From an uncultured Pirellulaceae bacterium (GTDB lineage: Bacteria; Planctomycetota; Planctomycetia; Pirellulales; Pirellulaceae), in assembly GCA_937941455.1 (NCBI GenBank), contig CALDHM010000021.1, forward strand, positions 1 through 64,000: DNA of 64,000 nucleotides, given 5' to 3'. Position numbers and translations under genes: made by a program. This document shows, in pieces, positions 9,766-17,851 of this stretch. Position 1 is the first letter of the stretch; each line of letters begins with the position of its first letter. Under the pieces are notes generated by a model that saw nothing but the letters and a program-made list of their open reading frames with translations, was not told the origin of the DNA and did no database searches.

Positions 9766-11163
9766 TTACTCGAGGTGGCAGCTCAGCAAGGAATTGATCG
9801 GCTTCGGAACGCCGTCGGCATCCAGTAATCCGCCGCAGGGAAAGCGAGGGTCAACGCCGTCTTGCAATTGTCCCCAAATGATGCCGTGAACGCTCGGCCG
9901 CGTTTGAATCAAGGGGATGATCGAATCGAGAAAGCGGAACAACTGTTCATCGCTGATCGAACCGCGCACCACATTCAGGCCGCTGTTGGAAGATTGTTTT
10001 TGCTCGCCGACGACTTGTGTCGGAGCGATCAAACGGATGACCAGCGGCAAGCCCAATTGGCTCCACAAGTCGATCAAATCGAGCCACTGGATCGGGTCTC
10101 GGGGCAAGCTGCCGTTGGGCCAATAATCGAGATTGATATCCAGCCCAAGCATGGATATCATCGCCCCGCGTCGCAGCAATGAATCGGCGATCTGCAGCGG
10201 GTGAACGCCACCCACGCTCCAGGCCAATCGCTCAGCCCACGGCGTATCGAAACTCAACATCGTGGGGATGGCCAACTCGAAACGCTCGATCAAGCTCAAC
10301 AGGTCCAACGTCATTTGCAATTGCTGCGGATAGCTCAAATGGCGATGCCCCATACCGTTGATACCGCTGACGACATGCAGCACATTCACCCGGTCGAGCG
10401 GACCGCGCAGCACCTCCGAAACGCTGTCGAGGATCGCAGCTTGCCGATCGTCGAAATTGTTGATCCTTGCCCAGTTCTCGGGCATTCCACCGGGACTAGC
10501 ATCCAAAAACGGCCCTAGCACGAGGCCCATTTTCGATGACTTGGCGGCGTCGATCCGGGATACTTGCAAGACATCGGGAGGACACGGCAGCCGCTCGAGC
10601 ATCTGAAATGGGTGCGAGCCCAGATTGACGCCGAACCAACACATCGGTTGCTCGCTGCGCTCGCGGCGCAGCGGCAATACTTGCTCACCGAAGAGTTCGC
10701 AGAGGCGAAAGATGGTGGCCAGCGAATGCCGGATCGACTCGTGGGCCGCTTCGTCGGCCGCGGCGATTTCATTCTGCCAAATCGAGTCGCCTAGAAAACG
10801 TGATGCGACTTCTAAACACTCGAAAACATCAGCTGTGATTTCGAGCCCCCCCTCCTGCCACAGCGAAAGTTGATTGCGTAGCCGATTCAACGTGCCGCGG
10901 GCCAGCTCACGTGTCAGATGGTAAGGCTCATCGTTTTCGAGCAAGGTGCCGGTCGACAGCACGAGTTCTCCATATTCCGGCAAAGCATAGGCCAAAAAAA
11001 CGTGACCTGATTCATCTCGATTGCGGTGAATCCACAGCTGCCGACCGTCAAAGAAAATTTTGCAGGGCCAGGGAATTCCGTCCAGTCCTACCACATGTAT
11101 TGTACTGGACACTCGCCGTTGTAAATCGATGCGCGGCGGTACGGTGAACACAATTTTTCCCAT
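9766..11163 (-). CDS. GH10-like TIM-barrel protein
   Basis: A 465-residue protein without a signal peptide. The second half reads like a degenerate family 10 glycoside hydrolase barrel: MLSFDTPWAERLAW, HPLQIADSLLRRG, then LGLDINLDYWPNGSLPRDP, LGLPLVIRLIAP and near the end VHGIIWGQLQDGVDPRFPCGGLLDADGVPKP. That last block resembles the W...D...GLLD..G.PKPA end of GH10 xylanases. I do not see a clear acid/base and nucleophile glutamate pair, so enzyme activity is uncertain. Proteins of this sort are common in planctomycetes, where their function is not known. Start ATG at 11163. It is convergent with the phosphomutase gene. Confidence 0.6.
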   Translation of the reverse strand: MGKIVFTVPPRIDLQRRVSSTIHVVGLDGIPWPCKIFFDGRQLWIHRNRDESGHVFLAYALPEYGELVLSTGTLLENDEPYHLTRELARGTLNRLRNQLSLWQEGGLEITADVFECLEVASRFLGDSIWQNEIAAADEAAHESIRHSLATIFRLCELFGEQVLPLRRERSEQPMCWFGVNLGSHPFQMLERLPCPPDVLQVSRIDAAKSSKMGLVLGPFLDASPGGMPENWARINNFDDRQAAILDSVSEVLRGPLDRVNVLHVVSGINGMGHRHLSYPQQLQMTLDLLSLIERFELAIPTMLSFDTPWAERLAWSVGGVHPLQIADSLLRRGAMISMLGLDINLDYWPNGSLPRDPIQWLDLIDLWSQLGLPLVIRLIAPTQVVGEQKQSSNSGLNVVRGSISDEQLFRFLDSIIPLIQTRPSVHGIIWGQLQDGVDPRFPCGGLLDADGVPKPINSLLSCHLE

Positions 11164-11354
11164 GTTTTCCCGTGCGGCCCGAATCGACTAGTGCTGCGTC
11201 AAACCAAAATTTGGAGATGGGGCGGATAGGCCTTCGCGCGAACGCCACCAATCATTTTCGTACAAAAAAGCGGCTGCCCTTGTCAGTCGCTGATCCTACA
11301 ACACCAAGGTCGACAATGCACGAGGTGGGTTGTGGATTCTCGCTGGAACTCGAG

Positions 11355-14300
11355 CTAACTCCCCACCGTCGACAATGCCTGATCCGCAGCATCCCCTTCC
11401 GTCATCGGTATATGGGTAGGATGCCCGAGGCGGCTCATCAGCGAACCATAGGAAGAATACCACACGGGCACCAAGATGAGAATCAAGGCCGTACCCGTCG
11501 ACAGTCCGAAAACGATACTGGCCACCATCGGGATCAGCACTTGGGCTTGCGTCGACGTTTCTAACAGAATCGGGCCCAGCCCGCCGATAGTCGTAAGTGT
11601 CGTCAACAAAATCGGTCGGAAGCGGCGTGTTCCCGCCTCGACAATCGCCTTGTTCAGCAAAACGCCGTCACGCACATTGTGATTGATGAAGTCCACCAGC
11701 ACGATCGAGTCGTTAATGATCACTCCGGAAAGGGCGACGAGGCCAAAGAAGCTGAACAATGTCAACTCCAGCCCTAATAGGGCATGGCCGAGCACGGCTC
11801 CAACCAAGCCGAAGGGGATGATCGCCATGACGATCATCGGTTGGAAATATGAGCGGAATTCGAAAACAAGCAGAACGAAAATCGCCATCATGGCCACGAA
11901 GTAGCCGATCCCCATACTGATCAACGATTCGGTCGTGTCCGCTTGCTCTCCCTCCCAGTTGACAGAAATGATGGCGCCATGGCGTTCCTGCATCTCATGG
12001 ACCAGCTTCGGAACGAACTCTTTTTGCATTTCGGCAATGATCTCGCGGGCGTTGGCCTGCTGCGCATCGACGTTGGCACTGACCGCCACCGCTCGTTTCT
12101 GATTGAGGCGATTGATGGTCGACAGCGATCTCGAAAACTCGATCGTCGCCACATCGAGCAAAGGCCGCTCCAGATTGTCATTGCCCCGGATCCGAATATT
12201 TTCGAAGGCATCGATACGTTGGCGTTCTTCCTGGGGATAGCGAACCAACAGTTTGACCTCGTGTCGGCCGCGTTGCAATCGCATCACTTCCTCGCCAAAG
12301 TAACTTGCGCGAATGGTACTGGCGAGGCTGTTCTCGTCGAGCCCCAGCGATTTGCCCAGATCGTTGAGCCGGAGGATCATCTCCGATTTGCCCAGGCGGG
12401 CGTCGTCCTGGATATCGAATACGCCGACTTTCTCCGCCAGATATTGTTTGCAAGCTTCCACAGCCTCCGGCAGATATTTCGCGTTTTGGTCGTTCGCCAA
12501 AATGCGGAACTCGATACCTTTGCCCCCCGGCCCCATCGACTCGGATGCGAAGCTCAACAACTCAGCCCCGGCGATCTTCGGAATCTCCTCGCGCCACATG
12601 GCGATAATGCGCTCCGAAGTCACACTCCGCAATTCGGGTCGCGTCAATTGAACTTCTACGTTAGCCACGTGGCTGCCGTTGGTGACTCCGGTGGGACCTT
12701 GGTTCGCGTTGCCGACTTCACCGATTTTGCAATAGATGTTCACGATAACTTCCTCGCCCGTATCGCGGCGAATTCGCTCGTTGACTCGTTGGATCGCTCG
12801 CTCCAATTGCAACGTCGCGTCGCGAGTATGCTCCACGGCGGTACCATTCGGGAAGGCAACCGTCGCGGTGATCGTCCGCGCATCGAGTTTCGGGAAGAAG
12901 CCGAAGGGAGCGATGCCACCGGCGATCAAGCCGATCGAGGCAATCAACATGGCCATTCCGACCGCCGTCGCGATCCGTCGATTCGCGAGGCTCCAGACCA
13001 GAATCGGTCGATAGATCGTTTCTACGAATCGCTCCAGCCCCATCGACATGGTTCGGTTCAGCCACTCCACGACTTTGACCAAAGGCTTGAAGACATACAG
13101 TATTGTGGTCACGATTTTCAGGAAGAAGTTGTCGGCGTGCGCCAGGTGCCCCGGCAAGATAAAGATCGCTTCGAACAGCGACAGAAGCAGCATCGAGATC
13201 ACCGCCAGCGGCATGACCGAAATGAATTTGCCCATCACGCCGGTCACGAATAACAGCGGCAGAAACGCGATCACGGTGGTCATCACCGAGGCCAACACGC
13301 TGGGAATCACCTCCGCAGTGCCTTCCACTGCCGCCCGCACCGGGCTGAGCCCTTCCTCCATTTTCTTGTAAATGTTTTCGCCTATCACGATCGCGTCATC
13401 GACGACGATCCCCAGCGCCATTAAAAACGAGAACATGGAGAGCATGTTCAACGTCTGCCCCGCAGCAATCAAAATCAAACCAGACCCGATCAAGGCGACG
13501 GGAATCCCGAAGGCGACCCAGAAAGCCAAGCGCAGATTCAAAAACAGCATCAGGCAAACAAACACGACCAACAGCCCTTGCACACCATTCTCGGCGAGCA
13601 AGTCCAGGCGATCCCGCACATCGAGTGAAATGTCCCCCCACACCCGCAACTCATAACCGGCAGGGAGAACTTTTTTATCGACATAGTCACGAACCGTCTC
13701 GACGATGGTGAACAAGTCCTCCGATTCCGTTTTGGAAACACGGATGGCCATCCCCGGACGGCCGTTGATGACGTGCTCCGAAACTGACTCGGCAAATCCA
13801 TCGATGACGACCCCAAGATCGCCGACCGTGACCACGTCCCCATTGGGCCGCGACATCACCGGGATTTTGGCGATTTCAGCCCCGGTTTCTCGTTTATTCT
13901 TACCGCGAAGCAAAACTTCTTCGCTGGCGGTTTCCATTTTCCCGCCCGGGATTTCCACGTTTTGAGCTCGAATCAACCCCGCCAACCGGGTCAACGACAG
14001 GCCATATTCCTGCAAGACACGTTCCGGAATTTCTACCGCAATCTCATACGGTTTGGCGGCGACGATTTCTGCTGACGTCACCGCCGAACTCGAGGGCTGG
14101 AACAATTTGGCGAACGGCCGACGAATCGGGCTCTGTGGCGGCACTGCGGGAAGGTCCAGCAATTCCTCGCGGATTTGCTCAGCCATTTCGCGCAGCTCGA
14201 GCTCTTGCCGCAGTCGCTCTTGCGGATCGGTCGAGCGGTCGGGACCAATCAAGCCCACGGTGATCGCCGGCGCACGAAACACGATCTGCCGAACCTCCGG

Positions 14301-14675
14301 CCGCTCACTGCGGGGGGGAAAGGTCGAAATCTGCTGGATGCGCGATTCGACGTCGTCGAGGACTCGTCGCGTATCGGCGCTTCCCTTGAGCTCGAGAATT
14401 ACGAAACCAGAATTCTCTTGAGAAACGGACCGGATTTTCTTGATCCCTTCCAGATTGGCGACAGCGGCCTCGATTTTTTGGCAGATACCTTGCTCGACCT
14501 CTTCTGGCGTCGCTCCCGGGAATGGAACAGAGACCACCAAAATTTCGAGTTCGAACCGCGGAAAAACCTCGCGTGGCATGATCATCAGGCTGATCCCGCC
14601 CGTCATGAGCAAGACGATCAAAAAGACATTCAGCGCCGCGGAATTATCGATTCCCCATTTGATCAAGGACTTCAT
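11355..14675 (-). CDS. RND family efflux transporter, inner-membrane pump
   Basis: An AcrB-type proton-driven exporter of 1106 residues. It opens with MKSLIKWGIDNSAALNVFLIVLLMTGGISL (first membrane segment), followed by FPGATPEEVEQGICQKIE, the usual porter-domain start. Blocks of membrane helices occur near GVQGLLVVFVCLMLFLNLR, GIVVDDAIVIGENIYKKMEEG (the D-D helix 4 motif) and, in the second half, GVIINDSIVLVDFIN. Two periplasmic porter regions separate them. ATG 14675 was chosen because it starts the first helix; the frame stays open to 14873 but that stretch has no signal. It follows its adaptor gene by 142 bases, in one operon with a TetR regulator. The exported compound cannot be predicted. 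Confidence 0.93.
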   Translation of the reverse strand: MKSLIKWGIDNSAALNVFLIVLLMTGGISLMIMPREVFPRFELEILVVSVPFPGATPEEVEQGICQKIEAAVANLEGIKKIRSVSQENSGFVILELKGSADTRRVLDDVESRIQQISTFPPRSERPEVRQIVFRAPAITVGLIGPDRSTDPQERLRQELELREMAEQIREELLDLPAVPPQSPIRRPFAKLFQPSSSAVTSAEIVAAKPYEIAVEIPERVLQEYGLSLTRLAGLIRAQNVEIPGGKMETASEEVLLRGKNKRETGAEIAKIPVMSRPNGDVVTVGDLGVVIDGFAESVSEHVINGRPGMAIRVSKTESEDLFTIVETVRDYVDKKVLPAGYELRVWGDISLDVRDRLDLLAENGVQGLLVVFVCLMLFLNLRLAFWVAFGIPVALIGSGLILIAAGQTLNMLSMFSFLMALGIVVDDAIVIGENIYKKMEEGLSPVRAAVEGTAEVIPSVLASVMTTVIAFLPLLFVTGVMGKFISVMPLAVISMLLLSLFEAIFILPGHLAHADNFFLKIVTTILYVFKPLVKVVEWLNRTMSMGLERFVETIYRPILVWSLANRRIATAVGMAMLIASIGLIAGGIAPFGFFPKLDARTITATVAFPNGTAVEHTRDATLQLERAIQRVNERIRRDTGEEVIVNIYCKIGEVGNANQGPTGVTNGSHVANVEVQLTRPELRSVTSERIIAMWREEIPKIAGAELLSFASESMGPGGKGIEFRILANDQNAKYLPEAVEACKQYLAEKVGVFDIQDDARLGKSEMILRLNDLGKSLGLDENSLASTIRASYFGEEVMRLQRGRHEVKLLVRYPQEERQRIDAFENIRIRGNDNLERPLLDVATIEFSRSLSTINRLNQKRAVAVSANVDAQQANAREIIAEMQKEFVPKLVHEMQERHGAIISVNWEGEQADTTESLISMGIGYFVAMMAIFVLLVFEFRSYFQPMIVMAIIPFGLVGAVLGHALLGLELTLFSFFGLVALSGVIINDSIVLVDFINHNVRDGVLLNKAIVEAGTRRFRPILLTTLTTIGGLGPILLETSTQAQVLIPMVASIVFGLSTGTALILILVPVWYSSYGSLMSRLGHPTHIPMTEGDAADQALSTVGS

Positions 14676-14771
14676 GTCAATCTCGTGTACTAACTTGGTT
14701 CGCTCAATTAATCGGGTAGTCCGCAACTGGGTGTTGCGGGAAAACATAACACTCCCCTCAATAACCTCAGC

Positions 14772-14814
14772 GGCCGTAACCCGCAGCGTGATCGAGGGCT
14801 CGTTTTGGGATAGG
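14772..14814 (+). repeat. Dispersed intergenic repeat, copy 1
   Basis: This stretch holds GTAACCCGCAGCGT followed by a GAGGG block and TTTTGGGATAGG. A second copy with the same word order lies at 49560-49603, 35 kb away, in another spacer. Here it lies between the adaptor stop and the pump start. Confidence 0.55.
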
Positions 14815-14817
14815 TTT

Positions 14818-16290
14818 TCAACCCGCCCGCGGCGGTTCCCCGCGCTTCGCTTCGGCCGGTTGGTTCTCGGCATTTTCGACTTGATTGACCGAATTTTCCG
14901 TAGCGGTGGGTGCCAAAATCACGGCCATTCCTTCGGTGGGCTGGCCCAACGGGGAAACCACGACCATCGCGCCAGGGGCCAAGCCACCCTCCGTCTGGCG
15001 GACAACCGCAAGATTCTCCCCCGCCGAATTCTCGCCGGCGGCAGCATTTGTGAGCTGATTGACGACCTTTACCGAATGACGCCGCAGTTTACCGTCTTCG
15101 ACGGTCCAGACGATGCCACCACTACGGATCGATTTGGTCGGTACCGTCAAGAACCGGCTGCCATCATTGGCTGACGACGGCGTTTCGATCCGGCATTTAA
15201 CAAACATGCCACGAACCAGAGCGCGATTACCAAGCCGCGTGCGAATCACAGGTTGATCCACCACGATGCGGACCGGGATCGTTTTCGTCTGCGGATCCAG
15301 TCCGATACCGTCATACCGCTCCAAAGTCCCCTGCCAAACAAAATCCGGTTCGTTCTGATCGAAAATTTTGACGGGCATCCGTGGCAACTGGTACGCGTGA
15401 CGCGGATCATCAGCATTCGTCGCGTCACTTGCTGCGGCGTTCTGCCGAATCCACAGCAAATCGGAATTGGCGAGATTGCAAATCACTTCTGCCCGATGGG
15501 TGACTTCGAACGTCAGCAGCGGCGTGCCGATCGAAACAAAACTCCCTTGCTGCACGTTTTTGCGAACGATCACCCCGGTGTCGGGAGCTTTGATCAAAGT
15601 CTTGCTCAGATTGAGCTGAGCCCGTTCCAATCGCCGAGTGGCGAGATCCAAACCGCTGCGTGCTCGTTCCTGCCGGGCAGTCGCCGTCGCTTGGTTGTTT
15701 TGCAAGGCCACCAACTGGGACTCGGCGGCGAGCAAACTGCGTTTGACTTGATCCAACTCGCTTGCAGAGATTGTGCCGCCCAACCGTGTATTGCGGCTCA
15801 ATTCGGCCTGCAATAATTCGACGTCGCGCCGCGCGATATTGATTCTCTGCTCCAATCCCTCGAGTTCCTTCTCGGTCTCAGTGATAGAGTTTTTCGATTG
15901 GGCGACTTCGGCTTCGGCCGTTTTGACTTCCAGCTCGTAGCTCTCGCGGTCAATCACCATAAGCGGCGTGCCTCCCGCGACAAACCCTCCCGGTTCGCAT
16001 TCGGGAAAGACCTCAGTAATGATGCCGCCGACCTCGGCAGCCAAACTGATTTCCCGGTAAGGGACCACCGTACCAGAAACCGTAAGATCGAGATGACCAC
16101 GATAAACCTCGACCGGCGCTGCTACTACCGTCGGGACCAACGTATTGCCGACTCGATTTTTCGGCTTCGGTTTGTTGAGATACAAATACACCGCCAGTCC
16201 GATGCTCATCGATACAACGACAGCGGAGACTGCCGTCTTGAGCGTCTCCGCCGCGTACCAGGCGGTTTTCGTTTTCGCTAGTTTATCCAT
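14818..16290 (-). CDS. RND efflux periplasmic adaptor (HlyD/MFP family)
   Basis: Membrane fusion protein linking the inner-membrane RND pump to an outer-membrane channel. It is 490 residues, with one N-terminal membrane anchor (residues about 15-37, TAVSAVVVSMSIGLAVYLYL). A lipoyl-like half follows (VSGTVVPYREISLAAEVGGII), then a coiled-coil hairpin (TAEAEVAQSKNSITETEKELEGLEQ to about residue 230) and the second lipoyl half (KTLIKAPDTGVIVRKNVQQG). Beta-barrel and membrane-proximal domains complete it. It lies between the TetR regulator and the RND pump on the same strand, 115 bases after the regulator. Upstream control is probably by the TetR operator at 17264. Confidence 0.93.
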   Translation of the reverse strand: MDKLAKTKTAWYAAETLKTAVSAVVVSMSIGLAVYLYLNKPKPKNRVGNTLVPTVVAAPVEVYRGHLDLTVSGTVVPYREISLAAEVGGIITEVFPECEPGGFVAGGTPLMVIDRESYELEVKTAEAEVAQSKNSITETEKELEGLEQRINIARRDVELLQAELSRNTRLGGTISASELDQVKRSLLAAESQLVALQNNQATATARQERARSGLDLATRRLERAQLNLSKTLIKAPDTGVIVRKNVQQGSFVSIGTPLLTFEVTHRAEVICNLANSDLLWIRQNAAASDATNADDPRHAYQLPRMPVKIFDQNEPDFVWQGTLERYDGIGLDPQTKTIPVRIVVDQPVIRTRLGNRALVRGMFVKCRIETPSSANDGSRFLTVPTKSIRSGGIVWTVEDGKLRRHSVKVVNQLTNAAAGENSAGENLAVVRQTEGGLAPGAMVVVSPLGQPTEGMAVILAPTATENSVNQVENAENQPAEAKRGEPPRAG

Positions 16291-16404
16291 GAAGCGAGTA
16301 GCCTTAAATTGAGTTGGCGAATTACGTCAAGCTTATCCATATTGTAAGGTTAGAAAAATAGGCAACCCCTGGTGCGTGCCGAAGGTCGCAAATCCGTCCA
16401 AATT

Positions 16405-17049
16405 TCATTGACGCACATTGGTCGCAGACTCGAGAGATCCGCGAATGCCGGCGACGGAAAAGGCGGCAATATGTCGGGCAAGAGGTTCGACATCGAAGGC
16501 TCCTTCCGACTCCTCTTGCCATGCCAACATGCTGATGATCGGCGACGCCAATCGGTAGTGGAGACACTGTCCAATCACGCTGAAACCACGCCGCAGGCGT
16601 TCCGCTCGGCTCAGTGTTCGCCCAGCGATCCGATCGATGATCGTCAAAAGACTTTCGAAATACGGAGCAAAATATTCCTCGACAATTTGGCGTCCTGCTT
16701 CGGAAGGGGCCAAAAATTCATTAACCAGCAATTTCATTTGCCAGTTAGGTTCCTCGCCAAGCCCTAATTTCCTCAGCAGTACCGTAACGAACCGTTCCAG
16801 CAACTCTTCCGCGTCGATACTGCCGTCAACCGGCGGGAAATCGAGGCCACCACCCTGGTGATCGCGAGCTTGTCGCAAAAGTTCCAAATAAAGCTTCGAC
16901 TTGTCCCCGAAATAGTAATTAATGCTCGCCAGATTTACCCCAGCAGCGACCGAAATGTCCCGCACCGTAGCCTTTTGATAGCCCCGCTTAGCAAAAATTG
17001 GACCTGCGGCCGACAAAATCTTTTGCCTCGTGTTTGCTTCGTTGGTCAT
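16405..17049 (-). CDS. TetR-family transcriptional regulator (CecR/YbiH-like)
   Basis: A 214-residue repressor with an N-terminal TetR helix-turn-helix: RQKILSAAGPIFAKRGYQKATVRDIS, then AAGVNLASINYYFGDKSKLYLELLRQA. The C-terminal half resembles the CecR-type ligand domain (LVNEFLAPSEAGRQIVEEYFAPYFESLLTII). ATG 17049 is preceded on the minus strand by GGGAGGGGCGAC, a strong ribosome site; the frame extends to 17097 but that start has none. It is the first gene of an operon with an RND adaptor and pump, so it probably controls the efflux genes and itself through the palindrome at 17264-17281. The inducer is unknown. Confidence 0.92.
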   Translation of the reverse strand: MTNEANTRQKILSAAGPIFAKRGYQKATVRDISVAAGVNLASINYYFGDKSKLYLELLRQARDHQGGGLDFPPVDGSIDAEELLERFVTVLLRKLGLGEEPNWQMKLLVNEFLAPSEAGRQIVEEYFAPYFESLLTIIDRIAGRTLSRAERLRRGFSVIGQCLHYRLASPIISMLAWQEESEGAFDVEPLARHIAAFSVAGIRGSLESATNVRQ

Positions 17050-17258
17050 GTCGCCCCTCCCTTTAAAATTGCTGTTTGAGCGAGGTGAAACCCGCATTTA
17101 ATTTCTACTGGCAACACTCCGCAGGGGTTCATTTCCTGAATTAAGCCCCAATTAAGCCCCCCTTTCCCAGAAAAAAAATCGCCAGATTCAGCCCTCAGGC
17201 GGCCGTCCCGGAAGCCGCTTCAGACGAACCCTCGTTCCCCCCCGCAACTTATGTTACA

Positions 17259-17286
17259 ACTATATTAAACGCTCGTTTAATTGCAA
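17259..17286 (-). promoter_or_regulatory. Promoter of the tetR-adaptor-pump operon with embedded operator
   Basis: Read on the minus strand, a -35 TTGCAA (17286-17281) and a -10 TATAGT (17264-17259) are separated by 16 bases. A perfect 18-bp palindrome, ATTAAACGCTCGTTTAAT (17264-17281), fills that spacer. A repressor bound there would block RNA polymerase directly. The arrangement is typical of TetR-family autoregulation. The leader to the ATG at 17049 would be about 200 bases. Confidence 0.75.
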
Positions 17287-17289
17287 GGT

Positions 17290-17851
17290 AAAGCCACGGC
17301 TTTCCAGGAAAAATCACGATTCAGGCCAAAAAATCGCTATATCTCGCCAAATCTTTAGCTATTTTCCCCCGACAACACACCCAAGCGACTTGATGCCCCC
17401 CAAAAAACCTCGGGATCTACCTTGCTTTGTCAGACGGCAGACCACTGATCCGCCCAGATTTTCCCCAATCAACCGCCGTCGGTTTCTGAGGACGCAACAA
17501 ACCAAACGCCGATTGCCCCCGAAGGCCCTACTCCGTCAGTTCTGGCAATTTTTGCCTCATGCCTGTCCTTTTATAGACCCATCCTTACGCATCATTCCCG
17601 TTCTACTACGCGATACCACGACTTGCTCGATCGAATCGACTAGGGTTTGTTCCAGAACAATCCGCCGGAACGCGTCAGCGACCGGTTTTCGCGCCGCTGC
17701 GGGCTGGTAACTGGTATTTGCCGGGTTTTGAAACGAATCCTAACCAAATTCATCCGTGTCGCCGTTGCCAAGCGATGGAATTGGAGAGTAACATTGGCAG
17801 GCGGCGAGAAGGGGACGTCCGCTTTATTACAACAAGCGAACCGGGACACTT
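17290..17851. other. Intergenic spacer between divergent units
   Basis: About 560 bases between the tetR promoter and the large exported protein. Short open frames occur (for example one covering 17390-17710) but show low-complexity, arginine-rich translations typical of chance frames. I see no RNA gene. Confidence 0.4.

Noticed and set aside
12000-13250. Long plus-strand frame inside the RND pump gene
   Set aside because: It is a shadow of the pump coding sequence, without its own motif or start signal.
14676-14873. Extension of the RND pump upstream of Met 14675
   Set aside because: The added 66 residues lack any membrane or export feature and the first pump helix begins exactly at the later ATG.
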